A stretch of DNA of 64,000 nucleotides. It comes from Apostichopus japonicus (taxonomy: Eukaryota > Echinodermata > Holothuroidea > Aspidochirotida > Stichopodidae). The stretch is taken from positions 5,268,001 through 5,332,000 of the forward strand of contig NC_092573.1 in assembly GCF_037975245.1 (NCBI RefSeq), read 5' to 3'. Both the position numbers and the translations under genes were made by a program. Under the pieces are notes generated by a model that worked only from the letters and a program-made list of their open reading frames with translations, did not search any database and was not told where the DNA came from. Position 1 is the first letter of the stretch. Every line of letters begins with the position of its first letter. Positions 1-14,200 of this stretch are shown one piece after another.

Positions 1-897
1 GACAGTCCATAAAAGAATTAACTGATGTGATCATATTAAGAAAGGTTTCTTTGCATTCAAGTGGGTCTGATGACAAGTTCACTTAACTTAAATTTCAGTA
101 TAGAGATAAAATGGAAAACAGTTGCCTTTGTTATGATAAAATTATCTACTTATCAATCCCGTTGCATTTATAAACATTCCTATCACCCCTGTTAACAAAA
201 ATTAAAACTACAAGAAACTACAAGCCTTTACTTGTGGTTTTGCAACTTTAAATGTCCATTGTTGTATATACAGTAGTATTAATGGCATACTGCAATACTA
301 ATCTCGCTACAAGGGTGCAAAAAGAAAAATAATAGCAGACCCAAGTTTTAGAAGTTCCATTCCTGTTAAAAATTTCACAAGCCATTTCGGTATTTCAGCA
401 GTACGGTGTCACTCTCCGCACTAAGCATTAAGTCACATGGTTACTCTAGAATGTTTCAGCTGATTTAGAAGAGGAATGTGACTGGCTTTTATGACTATAA
501 TTAAGTAACAATGGTTATTATTTGTATACAAAGAAATGACAAATTTTTGTAAAAACTTGTGTTTTTTATTTTGCCATACCAAATTTCATGTTCTGCACCA
601 AATTTCCATAAATTAAAAGAACCTGTGAGATACTTTAACATTTCTGTACATCTGTGTTTTTGACCTGTTTCCGTGTGATATTTAAGGAAATTATGTGCCA
701 TATTTTACGGAAATTCTGTGCCACCACTCTGAGGAATCACATTCAAGGATGACTCACAGTTTTGTACAGAGTACAGGAACTTAGGGTATCATGACATATA
801 TATAGAGGGATGTACTGGGTGTATCAGTAGCTGGAGGGGGGGGGGGGGGGAACAGTTAAAACAGGTAAAGGGGAGATGGAATATAAGTCGCACTTAC
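1..897. other. TADA2A intron 13, part
   Basis: No further TADA2A exon (SWIRM domain) was found here on the minus strand. The stretch is AT-rich and unremarkable except for a run of 15 G at 836-850, 48 bp from the donor of exon 13. Confidence 0.6.
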
Positions 898-941
898 TTG
901 AAAATGGAACTACTAACGGCAGTTTCTTATGTCCGGCATCA
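898..941 (-). CDS. TADA2A: TADA2A coding exon 13 (last one in window)
   Basis: The exon is 44 nt with a strong acceptor (TTCCTTTTACAG) and donor GTAAGT. It encodes [14 protein letters not shown] in phase with exon 12, matching DIDSGLSPSIPMASNS of human in position and length. Ends in phase 1. About 85 codons, including the SWIRM domain, are expected in exons beyond coordinate 1. Identity is modest, so the call rests on phase, splice sites and position. Confidence 0.78.
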
Positions 942-3900
942 CTGTAAAAGGAAAGAGAGTAGTGCATGATGAGGCAGATCTGTACTTCATTGGCAGAGCA
1001 GGGAAGGCGGGAAGAGTGGGTGCTCCATTCCCCCTCCCCCTTCCTCCCCCGCTCACTCATTACCACCCAGGTGTTGTTTCTCACTTAATTTATTAATTGC
1101 CACCTGCTTTTTGAAGAAAACAATATACATTTTCAGGTCTGTTATTTGTTTCTTTCAAACAAACAAATTGTTAACAATCTCGATCACTTTCTGTACTAAA
1201 CAGTGAAAGTTGTGTTGCAGTTGCAAAATAAGGCCACCCTGCCCTTGATGGCTGTTATTCTCCCACACATGTGAACCCCCCACCCCACCCCACTCCTCTC
1301 CCCAATGGAACATCCTGGATATGCTACTGTATTTGCAACAGATGGAGTTGTCTAAAAAGTACTAGATATATTTTATCTTGCCCCACTACCCTATTAGCGT
1401 CCTCTGAATTCAATCTTGCAGTCCCAAGAAATAAATGGTTTCTATGAAGGATCTTCACCAATTAATAGGACTCAACACCTCAATCAATACAGCACAGGAC
1501 TTGTGATTCTGGAGTCACTGGTTTCAAACTGTGTCTCTCAATTTCAAATTTGTTTACAATTTCCCAGTCTGTTCATGATAATGATGGCTTTACACATAAG
1601 AGTGACTATCTTTATGATTTACTTTAACATGTCAGACAGTCCGAAAAGAATGATATGACTAGGAGCCAATGGAGGATATAGATTTGTACAATAATAAAGG
1701 TAAAACACAAATGCAGATAAACCTTTACGATCTTTTTACATTTTCTTAAAGGGTGTGAAGACTTGCGCAAAAAGAAACGTCTAATGCAGGTACTCTGACC
1801 TAGTTGCGAATGAGGTGTAACAGAAGTGTTAGACACCACCATCGATCCCAGAAAATACACACACAGCTTGCTACCGTCGGTAATTAGACACTAGTGTACA
1901 GTCAGTACATACAGCTGCGGTCAATACCCACAGCAGAGTATACAAACGATACAGCGATGGACATCTCAGGTCCAGCTAAAGATAACAAGGTATCATGTTT
2001 CATTTCTGTCTGCATTTTTTAGCGAAACGAACAAAACGTCACTTGCAAGCAACAGAAAGTTAACTTTTTCAGATGGCCCCACGCAGTTTGGGGCGAGTCT
2101 TCAATACCTTTAAAGCATCTTTCATTTTAATGTTACTTTGCTAAATTATACCAACAAACTAATGCCACATCACTGTACTTCTTACTTATACTTTAGTACT
2201 ATTTTGTTGGTCTAGTCCATTTCAAAACCACAAGCAATTCTACAGTCCTGACAACCTCATGTCTCCCCATAGTTTAAGAAAGGCATATCAATATGACAGG
2301 TTACTGGCAGGACTGCTCTTACAATAGGAAATTTCTGGTTACTTACACCAAAGCTTGTCGATGCAACCACTGTTGACAGGCGGAGGAACTGCTGGAGATG
2401 GTGAGAACCTCCGAGAGCAGGGTCCTCTTTTTCAACCTGCTAGGCTCTCGACGGAGTTTGAGTTTGTCGTACATTCTTGCAGCTATTGTTCAACAAAACA
2501 TAAAATGAGTTTAACTGGTTTGAAAAGAAAAAGTACTACCTCATTGGATAACTGGGTGGCTGTAACTGATGGCTTAGCAAACTTGCTGAAAATTTTCTGC
2601 ATCTGTAGGATGGTCAAAACTGCATCCTCGTAGCATTTGGTGAGGTGTAGATATGATTTTCTTTTCAATTTGGTGATATTTTGTAACTGCATCTACCAAC
2701 AGCAATTGACCTGAAAATGACTTTTTTTCCCCTTTATAATATTTTAGATATTTATCTACAGAGCAAAGTATTTTTCTACAAAGGAATTACTTTTTGAGGA
2801 AATGGGGGGGGGGGGGGGGGTGGGGGTGGGGTGAGGAGGGGAATTGATGTTAAGTCATCCCCTTTGAGAAATATTGGTAAAATTGATGGTGCTTGGATGG
2901 AAAACAGTGCTATACATTGCAACTTTTGAAACAATGTTGAAGATATTTGACTGTTTAGGTTAAATGGCACATTGATTGTGCCAAGCAGAAGCCAAAGTTC
3001 CATGCAAACCGTATAATCAGGAGTGTTACCCCGATTCTTAAAAAGCGATTTTCAAGCTGAGGTCACTGATAAAAAACATAATTCTAATTTGTTTGCTCCA
3101 TTAAAAACGCTATTTATAATACCCAGTCAGTTTTTTGTTTCCACTCTTATTTGCAAATAAAAGACATATCCATTGGCTATTTCAGATAATGAGATCATAA
3201 AATGTCAAAGGTCATGATCACCAGAACAAACTCACCAAGCTGTTATGAATGGACATTCTCAGACCATTTCTCGTAACAAATGTATGTTGTTATTTTTGAG
3301 AAGTTTGAAAAAAAAGTATGGCACTTGACTCAGTACTGTTAACTTGAGACCTAACCATCACCATTGATCTATGTGATAGAGATAAATCTGTTCAGTACCG
3401 TAAAAGAGGAAATAACGTAACCGTCACCATTTGATCTATGTGATAGAGTTAACTCTGTTCAGTACCGTAAAAGAGACAATAACCTAACCGTCACCACTGA
3501 TCTATGTGATAGAGTTAAATCTGTTCAGTACTGTATAAGAGACAATAACCTAACCGTCAACACTGATCTATGTGATAGAGTTAAATCTGTTCAGTACCGT
3601 ATAAGAGACAATAACCTAAGCGTCACCATTGATCTATGTGATAGAGTTAAATCTGTTCAGTACCGTATAAGAGACAATAACCTAACCGTCACCATTTGAT
3701 CTATGTGATAGAGTTAAATCTGTTCAGTACCGTAAAAGAGACAATAACCTAACCGTCACCACTGATCTATGTGATAGAGTTAAATCTGTTCAGTACCATA
3801 AAAAGGAACAATAACCTCACCGTCACCATTGATCTATGTGATAGAGCTAAATCTGTTCTTTACTGTAAAAGAGACAATAACCTAACTGTCACCATTGATC

Positions 3901-6900
3901 TATATAATAGAGTTAAATCTGTTCAGTACCGTAGAAAGGAACAATAACCTCACAGTCACCATTGATCTATGTGATAGAGTTAAATCTGTTCTTTACTGTA
4001 AAAGAGACAATAACCTAACCGTCACCATTGATCTATGTGATTGAGTTAAATCTGTTCAGTTCCGCAAAAGAGACAATAGCCTAACTGTCACCACTGATCT
4101 ATGTGATAGAGTTAAATCTGTTCAGTACGGTAAAAGAGACAATAACCTAACCGTCACCATTGATCTATGTGATAGAGTTAAATCTGTACAGAACCGTAAA
4201 AGAGACAATAACCTAACTGTCACCATTGATCTATGTTATAGAGTTAAATCTGTCAAACAAGTTAACATTATACCTTGAAAACATGAAAGGTAAAACAAAG
4301 AGAAAGTAGAACATTTCAGAAGTGACAAAATGACATCACAAAGATTACAAAATGACAGCCAATAGACACGACATTTAACTTGGGATACTCGGATACTTCC
4401 CAGATGGAGCAAGAATTTTCTCAGCTGTTTAGCGGAAGGGGGAGGGGAAAGTGGGGGTCTGTTCTGTGCTGTTGTCCACTGTTGTCCAACAAGACAACAA
4501 AGAAACCAAAGAGAATTTTCCTTACCACTGAAAGACATGTTTCCTTGGGAACGATATTCTTGTAGCCTTTTTATTTCCTTACGAAGATCAAGTTCATCTG
4601 TAAACAGAAACCACAAAGTGATTGATTGATAAGAACATTAATTTTCCAATAAATGATTGTTGACTAAATCAAACATTGATTGGTTCTTATATTTTGCGCG
4701 GCTGATTACAATTAACACAGTTCAACAATAAACAGCTTTGTGTTGCGCGTTTTGGTAAAATTGAAAGCAGCTGAACCAAACTATTTCAGACACTCAGTAG
4801 CAAGCAGAAGCGACAGTAGAAGTGACTTCAAAGCTTTGACAAAAACAGTTTCAGACTGAAAGATCAATGTAGTTTCAGTTACTTATGACTAAATAAGCAA
4901 ACTTCGATACCATGTACCATGGTTGAGTTTTATTTCACTGGTTTACCAAACTTTCTAGAATTTGTCGCTAACAATGCTTTCAAAAACTAGATTTGCACTT
5001 GTGAGTGGGCATGGGATGGAAGAGAAACATGAAAATTAAGTTTATGTTTATATAAAATGTTATGATTGTTGAGAAACAAGTTTTTGCAGTTGCTGAACTC
5101 TTAATTATCAATCAAAATTGGTATTTTGCTGACATTTTTGCTACTTGCACCCAACTGGTAAAACCAATATACTTTAAGTGTACAGAAGGCTTTTACAAAT
5201 TTTGTCCACAAATTTGACCGGAAAATACTTGGCATTAATCAACATCAGATTGCAACTGATCAAACTATGACATTAACTTAGATTTATTTTCATCAAAGGG
5301 CACCCATGCCTCTAGAATTCAACCCCTTTACTTACTTCAAAAGAGAGCCATTCGTTATATTTGTAATGCGGATTACCTCCAGCATACAGCACCCCTGTTT
5401 ACTACTCTTAACGCTCTTAGTATCTATGATATAAATCGTTACTATGTTGGTATTTTTATTTTCAATTGGTTTCATGATAATGCTCCGTCGACTTTTCGCA
5501 ACTATTTTCAGTTACGTAATGATCCTTATCCCAACCGTGTGCCAAATCAATTGACTGTTCCTTACTTTAGACTTAGGTCTGCACAACTTGGTATTCGTTA
5601 TGTCGGCGTAAAACTTTGGAATTCCCTCCCTACTACTATTACTGGTTGTAAAACTCTGAACACCTTCAAAAAACGTCTTAAAGAGTATCTTATATCAAAC
5701 TATCATTGATTTTGTATTTTCCTTTCTTTGCCATCTTTGTTCTGTTTTCTCTGTATACTTAAGCTTTCTTTCTATATTTTATTTGTAAAGGGGTGTCAAC
5801 GTAAACAAGCTCTGCAGAGCTTCTTGTTGGCACTCCTCAATCTCTTGTTCTCTTGTACATTTACCCACATCTATTGTCATAATTGCATACTTTAATGCGA
5901 GAGATTGAAATAAAGTCTTATGAATTGAATTGAATTGAATTGAATTGTGTCATGACCCAGAAATTAGTAAATTTGATAAATCATCAGTATTTCATCACCT
6001 CAGAACACCTTCGATTCTAATTACAAATGAAAGCAAGCTATATTAGCTCAAACAATATTCTCTCATGAAAACTGTTAATAATGCTCCCTTTTATTTGCTA
6101 TTTCTTTACTATTGATAATGCAAACAATACTAACTAAATATTAGAGAATTCAGTATTTATGTCATTCAGAGAAAACAAAAACAGTTGAATACATTAAAAC
6201 ATTTAAGGAGAAGAAGAAACAAGTCCAAACATTTTGTTACAAGAACAGACAGTCACAAACAAGTTCCAAGCTTATTGTTACAGGAACAGACAGTGAGAAA
6301 CAAGTTCCAAGCCTATTGTCACAAGAACAGACAGTGACAAACAAGTTCCAAGCCTATTGTTACAGGAACAGACAGTGAGAAACAAGTTCCAAGCCTATTG
6401 TCACAAGAACAGACAGTGACAAACAAGTTCCAAGCCTATTTTTACAGGAACAGAGTGACAAACAAGTTCAAAGCTTATTGTTACAGGAACAGACAGTGAG
6501 AAACAAGTTCCAAGCCTATTGTCACAAGAACAGACAGTGACAAACAAGTTCCAAGCCTATTTTTACAGGAACAGAGTGACAAACAAGTTCAAAGCTTATT
6601 GTTACAGGAACAGACAGTGAGAAACAAGTTCCAAGCCTATTGTTACAAGAACAGACAGTGAGAAACGAGTTCCAAGATTATTGTTACAAGAACAGACAGT
6701 GACAAACAAGTTCCAAGCCTATTGTTACAGGAACAGACAGTGACAAACAAGTTCCAAGCCTATTGTTTACAGGAACAGACAGTGCCAAACAAGTTCAAAG
6801 CTTATTGTTACAGGAACAGACAGTGTACAAACAAGTTCCAAGCCTATTGTTACAAGAACAGACAGTGAGAAACAAGTTCCAAGCCTATTGTCACAAGAAC

Positions 6901-9900
6901 AGACAGTGACAAACAAGTTCCAAGATTATTGTTACAAGAACAGACAGTGACAAACAAGTTCCAAGCCTATTGTTACAGGAACAGAGTGACAAACAAGTTC
7001 CAAGCCTATTGTTTACACGAACAGACAGTGTCAAACAAGTTCAAAGCTTATTGTTACAGGAACAGATAGTGTACAAACAAGTTCCAAGCCTATTGTTACA
7101 GGAACAGACAGTGACAAACAAGTTCCAAGCCTATTGTTACAGGAACAGACAGTTTTTCCAAGCCTATTGTTACAGGAACAGACAGTGACAAACAAGTTCC
7201 AAGACTATTGTTACAAGAACAGACAGTGACAAACAAGTTCCAAGCCTATTGTTACAGGAACAGACAGTGACTTACACACTAGTCCTTCCACAAGCTTGTC
7301 ATGGGCCAGAGGGGTCTGCAATCGAGAAAACTTCCTCAGTTTATCGATGATGTTTCTGACAGCAAGGTCGTGATTCCTCTCCTGAACTGTGAAGGGTAAT
7401 GAACATAATAAACAACATGAAGAACTAGGCAAATATGTTGGCTAGTTTTTGGGCTAAAAACTCCCTTTTTCAGGCTTAAAAAGTTGGGCTCAATCACCAT
7501 GATCCACACTTCCCATCAGATTGACTCATACCGGTGTAATCATCATCAAATATGGTATATGGGTCTTGACTTCAAATTAGCTGATTAGGTTTATACAACT
7601 ATGATCAGATGCACGCCATGATATCAGTGCAATGGTCTTTTGCTTTGTTCAAGGAGATGCTGCTACCCCTTTCATCATTCAAATTGGTTTTACTTGTGTG
7701 ATGGAGATAATTTTCTTTTAGTTTTTGTGCTTTGTCTTTGTTTGATATTTTATCCATTGTAATGTTAATTTTCTTTTTTGTTTATGTTTTTGTTTTTTGC
7801 TATTGTCTGCAGTTTCTTTTTGTTGATGTTGTTGTTTTTGCTATTGTCTGTAGTTTTCTTTTTGTTGATGTTGTAGTGTTTGCTATTGCCTGTAGTTTAT
7901 TTTGTTGATTTTGTTGTTTTTTGCTTTTGTCATACTTTTCTCTTTGTTGATGTTGTTGTTTTTTGCTATTGTCTGTAGTTTTCTGTTTGTTGATGTTGTT
8001 TCCATTTTTGTTGTAGTGTTGTAGTGTTTGCTATTGTCTGTACTTTACTTTTTGTTGATGTTGTTTTTTGCTATTGTCATACTTTTCTCTTTGTTGATGT
8101 TGTTTTTTGCTATTGTCTGTAGTTTTCTGTTTGTTGATGTAATTGCTATTGATGTAGTTGTTTCCATTTTTGTCGATGTTGTAGTGTTTGCTATTGTCTG
8201 TACTTTTCTTTTTGTTGATGTTGTTTTTTGCTATTGTCTGTACTTTTCTCTTTGTTGATGTTGCTGTTTTTTGCAATTACTATTATGGATAAGGGGGGGG
8301 GGGGCTATTTATCACGTCAAATGTACATTCTGCAAGTAAAAATGGTGTGAATGTTGGAATAACCGAAGCAAACACTTACACCTAACTTTCATGAGGAAAG
8401 AGATTCTGTTGCACCTTACAACACTTTGACCTATCGTAGCTAAATAGTTACAGGGCCAAGCTATACAGGCTTCTGATACAGGTTTGTTCATTCTTTGAGG
8501 TAATGAAAGTGTTCAAACTAGCTGTTTGTTCAAATAAGAACAGATCAATTGTTCACCTATGAGCACTAAATTATTTCAGCTTACTGTATGATGAATTTGT
8601 CACAGTTTATGGAAACATGATATTTGTTTAAAATAATTATGTAAAGTTCTTTACACACATGATGGTATGTAAACTGAATACTGCTTCATTGTCACATAAA
8701 TTCAAAGTGTTTACAAACCTACATTATATCACACAAAAGCTGTATGGCAGTATTATATATAATTTCATTTCCTATTAATGATACCATTATGGGACAAGAA
8801 ACTTACTGTGGTGTTTATGTATAGAAAGAAGACCATAATCACGTATGGTTCTGAAAAAAGAAAGGAAAAAAAGAGAAAACAGTTCAATGCATGAATAAAT
8901 TAGAGTAGACAGTTACACTGTAGCTTGACTAACCTTAAGTAACACAAATGAATCACTCCTACATTGCTTGTTTATACAAAATATAGATTAAAGAAGGTCT
9001 TATTATTATTTACCTAATTTACCCAATCGAGAAATCTATCTAACACAGAGATGAAACTCAAAATATTAATAGTTTTCATGTAAGAGAATAAACTGTACTT
9101 CAATGAGTGTGCCTCTTCCATTTCATGACTGACATTTAAAGCAGCCTTCAAGAACTCCCATGAAACTTGAAAACATACACAAAGTACCTCAACATTGAGG
9201 TGCCTTGATCCTGTATATGAATGCTGCTCAAGAAAACAATGACCTTTAACCCAAATTTTGTAATATTCATTATTTACCTGGTGAGTGCTCACGCCGTGTG
9301 GCTGTGGGTGGCTGCGCCCGGCAGTTCTGAATGCCACCCAGCAAAACCAGTATTTTAATCATGTGCATTATGTACAGGAAGTTTTCATGTGCGGAGATTG
9401 TTCACAAACTTCACAGAGCATTTATAAATATATAGCGAATCTACTATACCAATTTATTACAGGGAACGGTTTCAGCTTATGAAGTACATAATGTGTTTTA
9501 AAGGCATTCATAAATGGTAGACTACTAACAATAAACATGTCAATATCCCCATCTGATATTAAAATATTAGAGCATTAATTACTGTAATAAATAAAACATT
9601 TACAAGTTGTAACCACTTTATTCCGAGATATTAAAGTTCATAAGTTAAGGACACAAGACCCATTAAGAGTTGATCTGCAGAAAACAAATCCACAAGACAT
9701 GATTATCTGTCATTTTGGTAAAACATTTTTGACAACAGAGCATGGAACTGCCGGTTGTTGAGGCTTCAATGTGCCATACACTAACAACGGTAGGATAAAA
9801 TTGGGTTTGTTAAAACGTGAAGGAAAACTGTTTCGTGTCAGAATACCAATACACTTAAGGTGGCCAAACATCTCCTAAATTACATCTTAAGGCATTTCCT

Positions 9901-11098
9901 ATATGCCATCAGTCATAATTCGCAAAATATACAACAAATAAGGAGTTTTGAGACAAATGTGCTGTTATTGGTGCTAGGATTTTTTGCAAAGATTTTCACT
10001 CAACACCAGGTGCAAGTGGAAGATAGATGCTCTTTCAACCTTAGATTTTCATTGCGTAAAAGATCGCTTCGATTTAGGCAGTGTAATGGAGAAATAGCGA
10101 TATTTTTTCAAGCACCAATCTGCAAAATTGGATTGAAGTATATTGTTCACCATGGCTATATGCTACAGCCTAGTGTGTCACATTAATATAAGATTATTCA
10201 TGTAGCATCATCGAAACCACACTGCAGTTTTGCTGTCTTGTTAATATTATGACCCTTACACTTTAACTTTAACCTTTCACTTATGACCATACTTTATGAC
10301 ACTTGCTTTCTTTTGTGTGTAGGTTTACCTCTTTCTGTTGTGTCTCTCTCTGAGTCTGTTGTAGTAAATGTCAACTGCTGCATATTTCAATTCTAATGGG
10401 AAGAATAAAGTAGAAACCAAGAATTTCAATGTTTTCAGTCATTTTAACAGTAAATAACATCCACAGACACAACAAATATTTGAGCACGGTCTGATATAGC
10501 AAAGCTGTCATCATCAAACATTGTGTCTTAATCCAGTGACTATGGTCCACAAATGTAACAATGTCAGATTCTTCATGCCTGTTAATTCTGACTTATATCT
10601 TAGAGTAGAGGATGGGTAGGTGGGGGGGGGGGGGGCTCTATCAACTCACCCTTGAAAGTGAATACCACGAAAAGTATGAAACTTGTAATAAATGTTGCTC
10701 TATTTGAGGCCAGATGAGAAAATATTCATACTTTGAAGAGGACCCTACCCATTACAAGACAAACAAAATTGTTTTCTTGTTACTCTGATATCAGATATGA
10801 GCCTGACTTCCAAATAAAACTCTCAAAGTGTATGGCATTGTTAGTGATTGCACAATGAGCTGTTTAGATTAGTCCAGCTCGCTCGCTGCATGAAAATACC
10901 ATCTAGATCACACACATGATGTACAATGCTTTTCATACGAGGGCTGCCCCTACAAACTTGGTCTTTTGTGTAGGCTTGTACTAGTTGTGCGAATGTTGGT
11001 GTTGGTTTTGGGAGTTGACAGGCATATTTTATATGCATGAATATGTATATAAATATAGATACATATATATATAGATATATATAGTAAATATATATATA

Positions 11099-11150
<52 letters not shown>

Positions 11151-11172
11151 TATGTATATGCATATGTATATA

Positions 11173-11218
<46 letters not shown>

Positions 11219-14200
11219 TATATATATATGTAGGAATAATAGTGAGATACAATAATTAAATTAGGTAAGTGATTGGAAGTAAAACAGCCAATGTTTGGTT
11301 TTTGCAGAGCTTTCGAGCAAAACTAGCTCTTCTTCAGTGCATGATCACGGAAAGTGACAAGGAGTAGCAGGAATTGAAACTATTTTATAGAGAAGAGTGT
11401 CGGTATTGTTGTGAAGTCAAAGAGACTTACTGATTTCTACTGAATTGAGCAGAAGTTTTAGAAATTCGGATTATTTTAATCCGCGTCGTATTATTTTAAT
11501 CCGATTCCGTCGTGATTGCAAAGGAATTGTTTTGGTTTATCTGGGATGGCAAATCGTTTCTGATGTTTAAACCGAATGGTGCCGTGGTCTTTAGGTTTAG
11601 TTCCCAGAAATTTTCTTTTCCTTTCCTAGATTTATCTGTACAAGAATCGTTTTGGTCAATGGCAATAACACGCAAATTCTCAATAGAATGATTTTGGAGA
11701 TTGAAGTGATTAACAACAGGTTGGTTGATCTTTTTTGTTTTGATCGCCGATCTATGTTGTGTCATTATCATTCTAAGAGTGTTTTTTGACTCTCCAACGT
11801 ATTGTAAGTTACAAATATTGCAGTAGATGAGGTAAATGACATTTTTGGATAGGCAGTTAATTTTGTGCCGAATTTGGAACGTGCGTTTGGTTTGGTTGCT
11901 CTGAAAGGCCCCAGTCGAATCGACAAGTAAGCACGTTTTGCAATTTTGTGTACAGGGCGATGATCCTGTAGTTTCTGTTTTGCTTTCCCCTAATGGGGTG
12001 TCATCCCGAAAGGATGCCCGAACTAAAATATCCCGTAGGTTGCTGGGTCTTTTAAAAGCAATGACAGGTAGTTCTGAGAAAACTGATTTCAGGCGTTCGG
12101 TGCCTTGAAGTAGGTGAAAATTCTTCTGAATGATATTAGCCAGTGGTGGGAGACCAGGGTGGAATTCAGTAACCAATGTTATACTTTGGAACTGGTTTGA
12201 CAAGTTTTGTACGTCAATGTTTCGGTACAGGGTTTGCTTTTAGCCTTTTTGATGGCATTTTCAATAGTACCCCGGAAATACTGTCTGTTTAGGAGGTGTT
12301 GTGACAGTTCTTTAGTGCGGGAATCAAAATCGACTTCAGAGGAGCAAATGCGTTGAATGCGCAACGCTTGACTGTACGGAACATTTCTGGTACAATGATA
12401 TATACACATATATAAATGAATATATATATATGTATATGTATATATATATATAATATATGTTTTGAAATTATTGGTATATCTATATAACAACACTGTGTAT
12501 AATGTATGCAAAATGATAACATTAGATAACAGCATTGCCGATATTCTCACTGACGATGCTCCTTTTCCAAGTAGGTTTAATGATGTTTTACGTTATTTTT
12601 CTTTTGACACAGATGTGTACAATTTTACAGAAGTCTGGAAAATACAAAACCACTAAAATGTAGGCAAACAAATGCGGCAGTGAATTTAATAAAGCGGAAA
12701 TCCTGGTCCCATGCCCCATTTTCAAGGTAGGCTAGACCTCATAGTCTGATACAACTACTATGAGAACTGTGATATTAGGTCCAGTTGATGTACTATTTTG
12801 TAAATAAATCAGCTTGAATCTTCAGAGCTTAAATATCTCTTGTAGCATTATTGCAACAAACCAAAATGATACTTTCATGTTCAAATGCATCTATGATGCT
12901 GAGATCAATTACTTGGCTTTAGTGACATACCTGTCAAGAGCTGTTCCTCTTCTCCCTGGAAGTAAATATCCTTGATATCCCATTCAGCGCCATTATCGTA
13001 CTCCTAACATATGAAAATAAATACAAAGCAATACACAAGTGTGTTAAGTGATGCTGGATACAATTTACTACAAGATAAATCTAAGCTAAAAAGGTAGTGG
13101 CTTTTGGTTGTCACAGGAGGTTCACTTCTGGCTCTTTCTGAACAAGTTTGCCCCATCCTTAGAATTCAAACTTAAAGAATTAATGGTAATGAGCGAGTGA
13201 TTATTTTAGGTCAGGGAATCCTAATAGTTAAGGAAGCCTACAGTAACTCATTTGAAATGTAATGATCATAGATGAACACCAGCTTATATCCAGCCTTCTC
13301 TGATCAACGAGTAATCAGACTAAATCAGCACGAATGTTTCTGTAAGAGCCACCTTCCTGCTCCAACAACTGCCACATACATCCACCCAATACCATCCCAC
13401 AGCACCAACATCTCAAGACAAGTAAAATGCAAACACAATGGTAGCTGGTAGTATGTCACAGTTATATTGCACTGTCTGCCCGATTCAATTACATTTTATA
13501 AGTAATGGTGTTTAGGAACTCTTATGCAGTAAGAAAAGAAAAATGAGTGTTAGTAATTAATGCTTCTATAACTGTTCTAGTTCTCAAGATATACACTATA
13601 CAGTATGCTAAATTTCTGGAATGCTCTTAAAAGGCTAACTTGATGATGACATCGAACAAACCATGTTCTTTTAACTTCATATAAACAACAGACCACCCTC
13701 GGATGATATTCAACACCATTTGTCCTTGATAAATTGTATCATATTGTAAACATGTCATTTGAGGCCATAGAAGTCTCTTGTTTCCCCATTGAGTCTTGCG
13801 TTGAATCTGACAAACTGTGGTTATGCGTCAAGTGATTTTATGCCTCAAGTTCAAATGAATTCATATTAGCTTCACCTTTGTGTAATCAGACCTTGCTGGC
13901 ATGTATCCAGCCATGTCAGCTGACCTCTGCGAATCCCCGATTGGTCTAGGTGGGTCCTCACATGCTGAAAGAGAGTATAAAACATTATACTTACAGTACT
14001 ATACCACCTGGTCCCATATTACAAGTAAGACCAAACTAAGTATTCTGTTTTTGTACAAAGCTCAGAGATTAGTTCTGTGGTTTATATGATGTTCTTCATT
14101 TAACGTCATCAGGATTAAAATGTTGTTGATAAAAAAATCATAATTATAATAAGCAGATAGAAACGGGCCTTTTTTTTTGTTGACTTCACCATAATACTAT

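Noticed and set aside
1957-1989. Plus-strand start [11 protein letters not shown] followed by a GTATCA donor-like word
   Set aside because: Eleven codons inside TADA2A intron 12, opposite strand, no matching next exon.
6970-7188. ORF with LLLQEQ-type peptide repeats
   Set aside because: It is the translation of the 41-bp intronic minisatellite.
9014-9337. 107-codon minus-strand ORF with acceptor-like and donor-like borders (about 9025-9163) in TADA2A intron 8
   Set aside because: It has no similarity to any part of TADA2A, and exons 8 and 9 join in phase without it.
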